From Orbilia blumenaviensis (lineage: Eukaryota; Ascomycota; Orbiliomycetes; Orbiliales; Orbiliaceae): a stretch of 64,000 nucleotides of DNA. The notes beneath the pieces are model-generated. The model was given only the letters and a program-made list of their open reading frames with translations, had not been told where the DNA came from and made no database searches. A program made the position numbers and the translations under genes. Positions 14,301 through 25,793 of the stretch are shown here, one piece after another. The stretch spans positions 1,612,001 through 1,676,000 of the forward strand of contig JAVHNS010000001.1 of the NCBI GenBank assembly GCA_036872755.1, written 5' to 3'. Numbering within the stretch: the first letter of the stretch is position 1; each line of letters opens with the position of its first letter.

Positions 14301-15497
14301 TCTCCAGTCAGTTACCAATGAACGTGACGAGCTATTCGCAAAGGCTGAAGAGTTGGAGTTACATTTGGAAGAGGCAATGATGCAAGCAGTTGCGGATGAG
14401 CAAAAGCTGGAAGATGAGATTTCTGAATTGAAGGCTCAGGTCAAGGCTCTTGGCGATGCCCGAGACCGAGAACTTGGTCTCGCCAAACGCGAGGTCGCCA
14501 GACTCGAGGCTCGCATTGGTGAGCTCCAAGATGCACAAGTCGACCTCATCGATCCTATGGAACTATCGGAGATGAAGAGGGACCTTGATGATACGAAAAA
14601 ACGTGAAACCGATGCCAAAGAAAAGGTTCGAGATCAACGTCAGCGTATCGCTAGGTTGGAAACAGATCTTCGGGAAGTAAAGGCTAATCGGACGCGTCCT
14701 GCTGCTGACGATACCGATGCATTGATTGAACGTCGCGAGCTTCATCAACACCTCGTGAACGCAAAGTTGCAGATCGAACAGCTACAAGGCGATGTCGAGA
14801 CCAAGGAGAGCGACATGAATCTTATGCTTGCACGTGAGACTGAGCTCGTTGCCAGGATTAAGGCATTGAAATCCGATCGATTGAAGCTAAAGGAGAAAGC
14901 CACGAAATCTGAGGAAGCGTTATTGAAATCGCAGTCTCGCCTCGAACGCGCCCAGGAAAAACTTACGCATATGCAAAAGGTCTGGGACGATGAGAGGAAC
15001 TTGTTTGAGCAGAAGGTTGTGCAAAACGATGTTCTTACACAGAAAGAGATGCAAATTATTACCGCTGAACAACAGAAGACTCATAAGGCAGAGATGAGGG
15101 GGCTGGCAGCGCAGATCAAATGGCTGAGGATCAGAATCGAACGTGAAGAGAAGTTCAAGAGGGATCTGGCTTACCAGAAGCATTACTTCTTGAAACAGAT
15201 GGAGATGTACACCGCTTGGTATGTTTTCTTTTATAGCTCACTCTACGATATAATATCACGGTCGCTAACATATTTTCCACTTTTAGCAACCAACTGCAAC
15301 GGCAGATGGTCGAGGAGATGGGTATTTTCGTGGATAGAAGATCCCGACAAAAGAAACCGAAGCTGAAGACTGTTGCTCTGGCAGTACTCTCCATCCAAAG
15401 AATGAAGATCCTCAGTGGACAATGGGCTGTCAATAAGGAGCTCAAAGCGTCGTTAGTTAAGTCTCTGGAGAAGGTTAGGCCAACTAAGAGGGTCTAA
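11305..15497 (+). CDS. CM1 (Cnn_1N) and PACT domain coiled-coil MTOC protein, ApsB/Pcp1 type
   Basis: Four exons (11305-11853, 11915-12025, 12082-15218, 15287-15497) give 1335 residues. Residues 1-175 are low-complexity and Ser/Thr/Pro-rich, with repeated SP/TP sites that could be phosphorylated. Residues about 176-215 are a centrosomin motif 1 domain (LREQEK, then IIDDIKKENFSLKLKIFFL), which in relatives recruits the gamma-tubulin complex. Residues about 220-1225 form an almost unbroken heptad coiled coil. The C-terminus (about 1230-1335) resembles the PACT spindle-pole targeting domain (IKWLRIRIEREEKF...FFLKQMEMYTACN...EEMGI). Both conserved domains are split by introns and rejoin in frame, which supports the model. 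The role is therefore microtubule nucleation at the spindle pole body or septal MTOC. Whether it is the ApsB/Mto1 or the PcpA/Pcp1 paralogue needs a tree. Confidence 0.93.
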
Positions 15498-16597
15498 GAT
15501 AGACATAACTTCAACGAACGGGTTTCCGTAGAAAGGATCTAATCGTCGATTGCTGCGGGTACTTGTATGTACGATTTGTTCCGGGGCATATGATATGGCG
15601 TTCCTTCTCGATGTTTTTCTTTTCCTTTTTCAGTTCTGTTTTTTCGGTCGGACGAATTCTTAAAAAAAATGCTGCGATCGGATTGTACCATTAGCTAGCA
15701 CTGTTTTGGAGTATGAGGCGTTCTCGAGGTCCGAATAATTAGGGATAACGAATGTGGATTTGCGATGCTGTCGGAAAAGAATTATTTCTCAATCGATTAC
15801 AATCAATAAACGAGTTGATTGCAGTGTGGTATTTTCCATTGCATCATATATGAATGTGGACCCACACGGCTGTTAGTATACATTGAAAGCGCCACGACAT
15901 ATAATAGGCCCTGAAGGGGGTTTGGAAAGGCGCAGCAAGCGAGAACCTCACAAGGAGGCGTTTTGATGTTTCTACTGATATGTCAAAACTGTGGAGAACT
16001 ATGCACATCATTAGTCGTTCTCGTCTATGCGTATGCGCGGGCATGGGTCACATAACCTGTCCGAAAAGGGCAGGACGTGGTTGAAAACATGGCACTTCTG
16101 GAAGTGATACCCATAGAACGTTTTTAATACCGATTTTTTACCCTACTTATTAAGTTTACTTTGGCATACACACAAGTGAATGTATCTGAAACTCCGCTAT
16201 ATGGATATGTATACATGTAGATGATATCGATATTGCAAAATTCCCGATCCTCGTCCGATTGTCCTGATAAGTTAGGATACGAGATCGATGGGATATGCGG
16301 GGCTGTTTCATGGTCTAAATATGTGAAGCGATATTGGGATATCAATATATCAAACACCGAGAGGATTGTAACATCCCTGAATATACACGGGTTGGTGCGA
16401 TTCTGAGATGGTTATAAAGGAACGCGCCGTAGACCTTTGATCCATGAAGACTATATATACTATCGATATCATCTTCAGTATCGAACTTCACCCGACATCG
16501 AAGAAGCCTTGGGATTTATTTATCCACAATTCCAACATTCCCTCCTATAGCTCGTTTTTTTCAAGGGTATCATTCTTTATATATATATTTTAGAAAA
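15498..16597. other. intergenic
   Basis: 3' flank of the coiled-coil gene (T-rich runs at 15612-15646) followed by an AT-rich stretch and the presumed promoter of the small secreted protein gene. Minus-strand open frames at 15844-16044 and 16124-16357 have no coding features. Confidence 0.5.
16452..16459 (+). promoter_or_regulatory. TATA-like box (TATATATA)
   Basis: TATATATA lies about 140 bases before the ATG at 16598, a usual distance for a fungal core promoter with a short leader. Seen directly; function inferred. Confidence 0.35.
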
Positions 16598-16978
16598 ATG
16601 TTCAACAGAAGCATCAATATCCATACCTTCGTGTCATTCTTCCTCTTTATATCGATGCTTTTGTCGTCTGATATCGGTTTCGCGGCCCCAGCGCCTGAAC
16701 CAGAGCTCAAACCCGTTACGAGGGCATGTGTACGAGTTGTTATCAGGACCAGGGTTCGTATCGTTGCTAATGGAACAACGTCGACGTCGACGTCTTCACG
16801 AATATCCAGTAAGTCAATTGACGTCAAAGCATGGGTCTAAAATTTTCGGTAGATTTTTTTCAAGGATTCAACGCTGATAGACATTCCAATAGCCCGCTGC
16901 GTGACAAAAACGGCAGGTGTAGAAGCCCGACATTTCTTCACCGACATCCCAACAATCGAGGTTACTGAGGATGCTTAA
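16598..16978 (+). CDS. small secreted protein, unknown function
   Basis: Two exons, 16598-16808 and 16893-16978, joined by an 84-nt intron (GTAAGT...CTGAT...TAG), predict 98 residues. The first ~27 residues are a clear signal peptide (hydrophobic run FVSFFLFISMLLS, then small residues). The mature part is basic and Thr/Ser-rich with only two cysteines, and ends in an acidic tail (TIEVTEDA). If the intron is retained, the frame instead ends at 16840 and gives 80 residues with one cysteine. I recognise no family. Size and signal peptide fit a candidate secreted peptide or effector-like protein, but low-complexity chance ORFs can look similar. Confidence 0.5.
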
Positions 16979-19160
16979 AACAAACCACGCGTTAAATCCT
17001 TGTGTTGGCGGAGACTTCCTGCTGCAACAGCCAGTAACAGACTGTAAATGCTTACCGGCCGGGCGGACATCTCCTGCAAGTATTGTCGGCATATTATATG
17101 TGCGCCACGGGGTGTGTCTGTGTGGATTGTGCCGCTTTTACCGGGGTCCCGATCTGCTTTTTTTCCCTTTCAATTCCTTTCACTTCCTTCCGCTTTTCTT
17201 TCCTTTGGTACGGAATATGGGGCATTGTTCGTGTTTTGCAAATTTCGGTATGTTGTCGTATAGCACAACACCAGGCTTTTTGCCCGCGAGCGGGTTTTCT
17301 TGGTGTTTTCTTTTCAAAAGTTGGATCGCAATAGGAAATGTAGTATTTGGAAAATTTTTCTCAGCCGTATACCGTGCAACTTTTCCTTGTCCAACATTTT
17401 CAGGTGCAAGTTGGTGATTACTTTTAGCTGGGATCCTGGGCTGAGAATGTGCTAAAATTACCATCTCTAGTCATAACAGTTTTTGGAGGTCTCGATAATG
17501 TACCATAGTATGCAGACAATGCAACAATATCTTGCTGATCAAACCATTTATATTGTTACAGTACAGCCTTTGGGGGATAAAAGATGGTTGTATATTTGTC
17601 CGGCCGAAGTCAAACCGACGACAGCGGGTTACTTAGTTGCCATTTCAGGCCGGGTGGCTATCAGCATCAACCATGGTCTTTCAAGACGGCTCGGGAGGTC
17701 GCTGGAGCCGTGGGGTAGAAGTATTAATTGCCCAGGATCCAGACCCTTGTTACGGTTCCATTGCGTTTCGCGGAGAGGTTGTTTTTTTTTTTTTGCCTGT
17801 TTGTCAAACGGCGGCCAAAAAAAAAAGTCTCGTGAACTAGAGAGACATAACGATGGTTAAATAGACGGTTTAGATCATAGTACCAACTAGTGCGTCGACA
17901 GGAAGTAACATCGTGATCGTTTGGTGATAAAAATAGGTGTTTTTGTATGCGCACCTAGCCCCGGACCTAGACAATCGATGCTTGGTCCCGTCGATGGATT
18001 GAAATGTGATAGAATCGTTGGCGTGGACATGGACCTGTACATATGCACATTGTGCATGCGACCGGTGCCAGTATACCTAGTATGACATGCCTGCTCGGGA
18101 ATCAAATGCCTTTCTATTTCACCCACGAGCATCTCCGGTGCTATATCACAATCCATAGGCAGGCAGGCAGGCAGGTAGTATCATATCCTATCCTATCATA
18201 TCCTATCACAGCACATTTGTGAGAATCCATATTTTTTGATATGCCTGTGGGCAAGTTTGAGAGTACACAGTACTTTGTTTGGGTAACTTGTGCATTGATC
18301 AATTGAACACACCCAACTAAACAGACTAGTGACGCCCCGTTCGAGATTAGCAATGAATCCACACACACCGGGGGGGAAGGCCAAGGTGACTCGCGAGTCT
18401 CAGGGTGAAGTGGGAAGGCAAAGCACAAGAACCTTCCCTTGCGACTGAAATTGCAGAGAATGTTTCGTGGCATTGCCATTGGCCGGGCTTGGAAAGGGGC
18501 GTGCAGAAGAGAGGGAAAACGGCAATTTCGGCTGCGGTCAAATAAAACCACCCTCACTTGCACCCATCGTCGGGGTCCTCCTTTCCTTCTTCTTCCCTCA
18601 CTTCACGAGATCTCTCAAGTCTTCGCGGTGTCCGTCGTTAATTCGAGTCCTTCGTTTTTACCAGTTGTTCTTAAATTCACCACATTCGTTATTCCGAAGT
18701 AATCAATAATAACTTAATCCACCGTTTCGAACATCCCTATCTTTTCGATCTTTTCCAACCAGGTTCCAGCGATATTTATATATTTTTTGTTTGCTGTCGA
18801 GCCAAAAGAAAAAACAAATTCAGTCCGCAACCAACCGACTGTTCAGGGTAATAATGTGAGTGTGTGATAAACAGAAATAAAAAAAAACTCCGCTGGAATT
18901 CCTCACTGCGCGCGATCACAAAAAAAAACAATGGTCAGCAGCGCAGTATTACTACTACTACTCCTACCCAGGGCTGCTATATAATTCTATCCCTTTATGC
19001 ATGGACTATAACCTCCTGCTACCCCTTCATCACACGACACACATGCCCTCATAGAATACCTTCCAGTCGGTCCTATATTCTTCTATGAGAATAACAATAA
19101 ATATCAAAACATCATTCTAACTCTCAATCAATCGTCCCTTCCAGAAACAACTATTCAAAA
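16979..19160. other. intergenic with short tandem repeats
   Basis: About 2.2 kb without a credible gene. It contains a GGCA tetranucleotide repeat at about 18158-18175, directly followed by a degenerate TATCC/TATCA repeat at about 18178-18210. Overlapping open frames at 16971-17417, 17483-17860 and 18141-18563 lack domains, coding bias and splice logic. The distal end (about 18600-19160) is the likely promoter and leader of the DUF7707-like gene. Confidence 0.5.
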
Positions 19161-20154
19161 ATGTACTTCTCAGTCTCCGCCGCGGTCGCCTTGACCTCCC
19201 TCCTCAGCTCTGTCTCTGCTCAGACCTACTACCCCGTCAATCCCGAGGATATCGATCTCGGAACCAAGCAGACATGGTGCTTGAACCAGGTACGTCACAC
19301 GGTCTCCATTTATCTATGTATAGATACACAGATACATACATATATGATGTGCTGTGCTATGCCGTGTTCTGATGTATCGGAATGCGTGTAATTTGAGGTG
19401 AAGGCTGTCCTAACATCAATTGGTGGAATGAAATTATAGATGTCTTCTTGCGGTCTTCTCTGTCTTGATCAAAAGTCTGGCAGTGGCTTCGTCAACGACT
19501 GTGATGTTGAGACTCTCCAGTACCAGTGCATCTGCGCCGACAACACTGTCCCTAACGCCACAGAGTACTCCCAAACCAGTATGTTCGATCCTATACACAA
19601 TAGCGACTAGCTATCGAATGTTTTGATGGAATAGTCACGTCTAACGGTGTCGTTTTACCTAGTCCCATTCTTCCTTTGCACCTATGAAATCCAGAACTGT
19701 ATCCAGAACTGCGGCCAATTGTAAGTCATACTTATTCGATGCCTTTGAAAGAGCCTTGTAAACATGTCTGGACTCTCGACTAACAGGTCGTAACTTTAGC
19801 GACCCTACCTGTGCTGAGAATTGCCGAATGGGACGAACTTGCGGTGCCAGCAATCCTACCCGTGCGACAACCACCATCACCGATTCCGATAAGACTACTA
19901 GTGCTCCAGCCTCAACCCGTACCAGCAGCGGTGATGATGACGATGATGATGACGTTGCTTTCGATGCCACAACAACCGGCAAGAGTGGTGCTTCCAAGAC
20001 CGGTGCCGCTGACGATGATGATGATGCACCGGCGGAAACTGGCAGCAGCAACAAGGACGACAAGCCCAACGCTGCTATCAAGCTGGGAAGCGGTTACACA
20101 TTCAGCGTCATGATTCTATCCATCCTTTGCGGTGCCTTCGTTTCCCAGCTATAA
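19161..20154 (+). CDS. DUF7707-like GPI-anchored cysteine-rich surface protein
   Basis: Four exons (19161-19289, 19440-19578, 19663-19720, 19800-20154) give 226 residues. A signal peptide (about 1-20) is followed by a cysteine-rich domain of ~90 residues: TWCLNQ at the end of exon 1, SSCGLLCLDQ and CDVETLQYQCICAD in exon 2, FFLCTYEIQNCIQNCG in exon 3, and CAENC in exon 4. After that comes a Thr/Ser-rich stalk with two runs of Asp, and a hydrophobic C-terminus (YTFSVMILSILCGAFVSQL) typical of a GPI-attachment signal. The cysteine spacing resembles the fungal DUF7707 family of GPI proteins of unknown function. It should sit on the outer plasma membrane or wall. Confidence 0.85.
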
Positions 20155-21091
20155 GTTTTGTATATGCAGAGATGAAGTCCGTTAAATTGCCCGCAACGCC
20201 CCTTTCTTTTCCATGATGGATATATATACTTTTTTTTTTTGCTTTCCACTTTTGCTCGGTATCGGTTTATAATTACGCACTTTTCTCACTCGGTTGCCGT
20301 TATGGAAGAATGGGCTTGGTTTTGCCTCCTAGTTCTTTGACCAAAAGAAAACTTTTTTCTTTCTTATTAGGGATATTATTTGGAAGGAAGGAACTAAGAA
20401 GGAGGCGCGGTGGAAGTATGTTGTTAGAAAGGTGATGCTTAGTGTTTATTAGCGACATTGCATGATGCATCTTTATTGCTCTCTCTCTCCCTAGCATAAA
20501 TCCCTAGCATAGCTTGACCAATCAATATTAGGGTTTTTTTTATTATCAGACTGAACTACTGTTTTTCGAATTCTCACAGACTCTCCCGCCCATCCATAGC
20601 TTAAAACAAACCCGTGCTAACTAAACCGAACCGAACCGAGCTCTTCTTCCCGATATCTCCGATTCGATGTTCAAGCTTCGATAAGATCTCGTATTTGGCA
20701 CCAGGACCAGATCCAACTAGCATCGTCAAGCAAAAGAAGAAGGTACAGAGTAGACATCAGTGGCTGGGGTTACATGAATATAACAGGGCTACTGATGCTA
20801 ATACAATGTCATACATTGCATCTATAGTTAACTAGGTAGCTTTGCATTGCTCACTGGAATCCACTTGCTGCACTGAACACTAATAAACCAACATTCCAAC
20901 AGCTAATCTACAATATAGGGAAACAAACAAACAAGAGAAAACCTCTGAACCTCATTAGCCATAATGCGGCACTAGCTTCCACTGTCTAGGCCGCTCGTTG
21001 ATCAATGCTCCCTAGAACCCCCTTGCATACAACCAATATATTCAACCACGTCAACCGATCAAGATCACCTTTTTTTTTTTTTTTTTTTTTC
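20155..21091. other. convergent intergenic region
   Basis: Lies between the 3' ends of a plus-strand and a minus-strand gene. It contains T-rich tracts (20229-20240) and a T21 run at 21070-21090 just beyond the minus-strand stop codon. No gene seen. Confidence 0.5.
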
Positions 21092-22342
21092 TCAAGAGCG
21101 ATCATCCCCGAGTTGACTTTCCGGGGTAGATGGTTGGGTCTGGATATCAGCTTGCAAGCTTGTTCCGCTCGCGTTTACTTCGGCTAACCTCCCCAGCGCA
21201 ATACCCTGGATCCGTTTATGTATTCGCTCGTCCCATACCTCTACTAGGAAATCCAGGTATTGGCGCCTCGCCTCTGGCAATGAAATCCTACCAATAGTCT
21301 CGCAGTCCATAAAATCTGCTTGTTCGTCTAGGTGAGTAACATAGAATTTCGTCAAAACTTCGAGGGCGTCTCGATTGCGATCCTGCCTGGTCTGCGTAGG
21401 GAGAATCTTCCACTCAAGACTTAATGCTCGCCTTGTCAGCCAGATCACGTATCCCATCTCCTTTAGGACTCCCGGGAAACCGTTTGGGTCGTCGTTGAGG
21501 TCCATATAGTTTATGTTTTGCCACCTGTGGTCAGGTCGAGGTGATGTATTGTTTGGTTTATTCTCGTCACCGACTCTATCCGAAACCTGCTGCGCTTCCT
21601 GAGCGGTTATGGATCCCTCTACCATGGCTCTCTCTCGGAAGCGTTCAACCCGTTGCCATAACGATGCGATCTCCATAACTTTGAACTTCGTTCGATATTT
21701 GTGTGCTTCCTTGATCAGAGACCCGTCCGGGGCGAAGATATCTCTGACTGATGTCCTATTATAACTATAATCCGGGTAGTATATTGCCATATAAGCATCA
21801 ACTGTCCTACTGGCACGCTCATCGGCCATCTCTTCCATTTTTCTAGCTTCGAACTCTGCCTCTGCTTCAGGGTTTACACCCGTTGTTGTTTCTTCAGAGT
21901 TACTAGGTTCACCTTCGTTCGGCTGTATACCGGTCTGCTGCAACTTCTCCTTCTCCAACTCTTCCAAACTTCCCTCCAACTTCTCCTTCTCTAATTTCTT
22001 CTCCTTCAACTGCTCCAAAAATTTTCTTGCCATAAATACTTTGATAAAAGCGCGGATTTTAAAGCATTCGGTCCGCTTCTCTCCCGACGTCCTCGGCGGG
22101 CTGACACGCTGTCGTGGATGGTGTTCTTGTTCATTAAGTTGTCTCTGGAGTACCTCGAGGTGGTTGGCTCGGATGACCTGAAGGAGAATTTTGCCGTCGC
22201 TCCCGCACACGGGACATGTGCAGAAGCCGAGACCGGTGTGGTTTCCAGTGTATAGTTCACTCTCAGGAATGATGGGCGCTCCGGGCTCGCCTTCGGGAGT
22301 TGTGTAATGGGGCAAAGCGTCGGTATCGGTGCTGCTGCTCAT
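21092..22342 (-). CDS. hypothetical coiled-coil protein, 416 aa
   Basis: An uninterrupted frame of 416 residues starting at an ATG at 22342. I do not recognise the family. Near the N-terminus is a compact cysteine motif (CTCPVCG, residues 41-47) that could be half of a zinc site. Residues about 105-140 are a Lys/Glu-rich coiled coil (repeats of LEKEKLE type). After an acidic, disordered linker (about 145-180), residues about 185-395 look like a folded, mostly helical domain with conserved-looking aromatic segments (DAYMAIYYPDYSYN; MGYVIWLTRRALSLEWKI). There is no signal peptide or membrane segment. The length and composition make a chance ORF unlikely. Confidence 0.75.
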   Translation of the reverse strand: MSSSTDTDALPHYTTPEGEPGAPIIPESELYTGNHTGLGFCTCPVCGSDGKILLQVIRANHLEVLQRQLNEQEHHPRQRVSPPRTSGEKRTECFKIRAFIKVFMARKFLEQLKEKKLEKEKLEGSLEELEKEKLQQTGIQPNEGEPSNSEETTTGVNPEAEAEFEARKMEEMADERASRTVDAYMAIYYPDYSYNRTSVRDIFAPDGSLIKEAHKYRTKFKVMEIASLWQRVERFRERAMVEGSITAQEAQQVSDRVGDENKPNNTSPRPDHRWQNINYMDLNDDPNGFPGVLKEMGYVIWLTRRALSLEWKILPTQTRQDRNRDALEVLTKFYVTHLDEQADFMDCETIGRISLPEARRQYLDFLVEVWDERIHKRIQGIALGRLAEVNASGTSLQADIQTQPSTPESQLGDDRS

Positions 22343-22940
22343 GGTGGTGGTGGTGGTATATGGTAATATATGTATATACGAAGCGAGTATATACCTATAA
22401 ACAGTTATAATCAGCTGGTAGGTATATCAGTGGGCTGGACGAACTGGAGCTCTGGAGGTTGCTCGCACGCGCAAACGTATACGTATGAACCGTATGGTGG
22501 ATGAATAATCGCATCGACTGACCCTAGATCTATTCGTGCTAATCCGGGCGATAAACATGGCTCATTTTTTTTTTTTTTTTTAATTTTTTTATTTGATTAT
22601 ATAAATATTTTATAAAATATATTTAAGACTCTCGGAATTACATGTTCTTGAGTTCGCAGATCCGTACTAATGCTATGTTAATCTACGAAAATATCCCTGG
22701 TCCACCGCCTCGTTGCATGATGAAAACTACGCTATATAAAGCACCTAGGTATATAGCATGGTATTATCGCATTAATCTAAATTCTTTATTACTGTTTATA
22801 GAGCTATTGGGTCCATCGCACGGCAAATATATCCCTGCTAAAGAAATATGTATTGATGTTTTCACTGCACTGTCGATTCATCTTCGAATATATTCACAAA
22901 ATGCAACATCAACATGTGTTGCGATCTTCGACGGAGTGAG
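22343..22940. other. AT-rich intergenic region
   Basis: Contains a GGT/CCA-type triplet run just upstream of the hypothetical gene's start (22340-22358), a T17 run at 22565-22581 and a strongly AT-rich block (22582-22625). The rest may be the 3' flank of the transporter gene. No gene supported. Confidence 0.5.
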
Positions 22941-24721
22941 CTAACCTGTGACTGCGTTAGGATTCTCTATATGCTCCGGCATAAGTTTCGCCTCAACGGA
23001 CTTCTTTTCACTTAAATCCTCTTTAACTCCTTCTTCTCCTTCTTCCCGCTCGGAAATTTGAACTCCAAATATCTCCTCCATCTCTTCCAAACTCTTTCCT
23101 TTTGTTTCTAGTACGAACCACCACGCCCAGACACCCATGCAAACCATTAGCGACGCAAAAAACATATATGTCCCATACCCAAGGGATGTGATCATATACG
23201 GTGTCGTTCTTGAGATAATAAACGACCAAAGCCATTGGTCTGCCGTCGTAATAGCGACACACAACATTCGGATGTCTAATGGGAATATTTCCGAGCAGTA
23301 GACCCAGGTGATACCTTGCCAGGTTGCGCAGTAGATCAAACCGTACAAATAAACCTGCAATGCATAAACGAGCTTAGTTCCAAATCCTTGGGCTGATCGA
23401 CTTATGGATGTGTTAAGCTACTTACGCAAACCATGGCCAAGTATCCCCAACCACTGCGTGCAACATCACCCCTTGCAGCTGCAGCTGTTGGGTCATTCTT
23501 GAAGACATACCCCCCAAGATACCACATTGGGAGAGACCCGACGAATGCGCCCCAGATCAATCCTTTCCGTCTGCCGACCTTTTCCACTAACCAAACGGAA
23601 AATATTATCATCCCGAGGGTTTTGGCGACACCATAGAATCCAGTGGCGAAAAGCTTTGTGTCAGTGCCTTGTATCCCCAGAGTTTCAAATATACGTGGCG
23701 AGTAGTATGTGATTATATTAACACCCGTGAGATTCTGGAAGGCCATCAGAAGTAAGCCTATCCCCATACGGTTGCGTGTTCCTTTTTGAAAAAGTCGTGA
23801 TACGTAGTATTTATATTTCTTCGAACTCTTCGTTCCAAGACGTGAGTTTCCAGAATATACCTGCGCTCGCATTTCCTCCAATTCGCCCTTGACATATTCA
23901 TGATCGGTGGGGATATTTCGAATCCAAGAAAGCGTATTACTGGCATCCTCCCATCTCTCGTGCTTCGCATACCATCTTGGAGTCTCTGGGCACCAAAATA
24001 TACCACAAAGGAGTAGAACACCCGGTAGAAGCTGCAACGCAAGGGGTATGATCCATTGGGTTTTTGTGTCAACGGAAATAGTGCGATTTGCGATGTAATT
24101 AATCCAGAACCCGCACATACCACCGCCCTGTGACAAAATCTCAAAGATCCCAACCAAACGTCCTCTAATCGACGGAGGTGAAGTTTCGGCGATATAAACC
24201 GGCACAAGCAACGATACAGATCCGATTCCAAACCCGGCAATCGCACGGCCGGCATATATCAATGGTAGATGACCATTCGAGCAAGTCATAAGAGTACCAC
24301 CGACCAGGAAAATTGCGACGGCAAGCATGATCGCTTTCTTCCTCCCGATCTTTTCGCCGATTGGGAAGGTGAGTAGGGCACCGAAGAATGTACCAGCTTG
24401 GAAGGTTGAGACGATGTTTCCTTGGAGAGTATCACGTTGGTGTTGAGAGACGTTGTCGAGACCGAAGTCTCGTTTGAAGGAGTCGAGCGCCATTGTGCCG
24501 CCGATTACTGCGGTGTCGTAGCCCACTGGATATGTTTAATTTTGTGGTGAGAATCTCGAGATATATATCACCGGAGCTGCGACAGAGCACAAAATGCGCG
24601 GGAGCGAGGGTTATTGCTTACTTGCAAGAGACCCCATACTCATAATGATGGCCATGAGATGGACCCTCCAATTTCGTACCTCTGGAGGGTCGCCATTGTC
24701 GGCATGAAGGTTGAATCCCAT
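22941..24721 (-). CDS. MFS sugar (hexose/quinate-type) transporter
   Basis: Three exons read on the minus strand (24721-24622, 24525-23426, 23354-22941) give 537 residues. The short first exon supplies the cytosolic start; the first splice joins SLA to MGYDTAVIGG, the classical helix-1 signature of fungal sugar porters. Other motifs are visible: GEKIGRKKAIM (loop 2-3), RGRLVGIFEI, PETPRWYAKHERWEDA (PESPR-type), QNLTGVNIITYYSPRIFE (helix 7), VEKVGRRKGLI (loop 8-9), and the terminal VLETKGKSLEEMEEIFG (PETKG-type). Twelve membrane helices are expected, and the protein should act as a plasma-membrane sugar/H+ symporter. The acidic C-terminal tail is cytosolic. The substrate cannot be read from sequence. 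Confidence 0.93.
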
Positions 24722-25793
24722 AATATAATATAGCTACTGAAGTCTTTTCAATATTGGTAGAATGGTAGAGGATATTTCGAAGGCCTTAAGGGTAAAGTTT
24801 GGGTCCGCAGTCCAGCAGACGAAGAACATCTGGATTGAGAGACGCCTAGAGATTGCTTTCGATATTTCTAAAAAGCACTACCTCTGTAAAGGCTTTCATC
24901 TTATTACAATAAATACATGCGCTTGCTGGCATTTTTCGGTTACAGAAATCGGTTACAGAAACTGATCGCAGAAAGCAAGCTAGGTCGGTCACACATGGCC
25001 ACGGCAAAAGAAAAAACAAGGAATTCTTGTAGGGAATCCGCGCAGAAATGTAATATCGTGAGCTTTCTTGTGACTGAATAGCCAAGGTAGCACAACTGCT
25101 CGTCATGGGTAAGTGAACCACTATGATTGAAATGTGACTGAGGTGTGATGGTTTCCAAGTTTTTCTTCCTCCTTCGAATGCTCACTGCGTGGAGGCCGGG
25201 CTTCGCCCTTTGAATGTACTGGGACTCTATAACACCCTCCATGACCTCGAACAGAACTAAGGCGACCCGCTTTTACCAAAAGCGGTAAGTATCGTTTTGA
25301 TCAACATCAATTATTGCTTGAAGAGGCAGCTGAGCTATTACTTTTGTGCAACATCTCTCAACACACTTTGTAGAATGTATGTTCACGTTGGGATTGCCTT
25401 TGGCCAATCGAGGCAACAAAAAGATCTTAAAAACTGTCTGATCTTTTACTTGTTGAATATTCTGTGACTACATGCAATTATTTACTGAGAAGAAAATGTT
25501 GCCAGGCGTCACGTCGATGCATCAAAGTAGAGATTTCAAGAAGGAAAGCTAACTACCTAGGTAGGTACCATAGGCCTGGTACATGGTGGAACAATGAGCC
25601 TTACGACAAAGGTTCCAGATGCAACGGGTTGGTGCTTCGTGGGATGGTTAATATATACTTATATTACGGGTGGTTATGTAGATGAATACTTGTAATAAAA
25701 TAATAAGAATTATAAAATTTAAAATGGATGAATAAGAGAAACAAGGGCCGGCTTAAAAGGGGCAGAGATACGAGGTACGTATCTTCTGGGGCT
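24722..25793. other. intergenic
   Basis: Promoter side of the sugar transporter and flank of the orphan ORF. A TACCTAGGTA palindrome lies at about 25552-25562, extended by a second TAGGTACC. No gene supported. Confidence 0.5.

Noticed and set aside
18158..18210. Possible CRISPR-like array
   Set aside because: These are 4-5 nt tandem repeats in a eukaryotic intergenic region, with no spacer-repeat structure.
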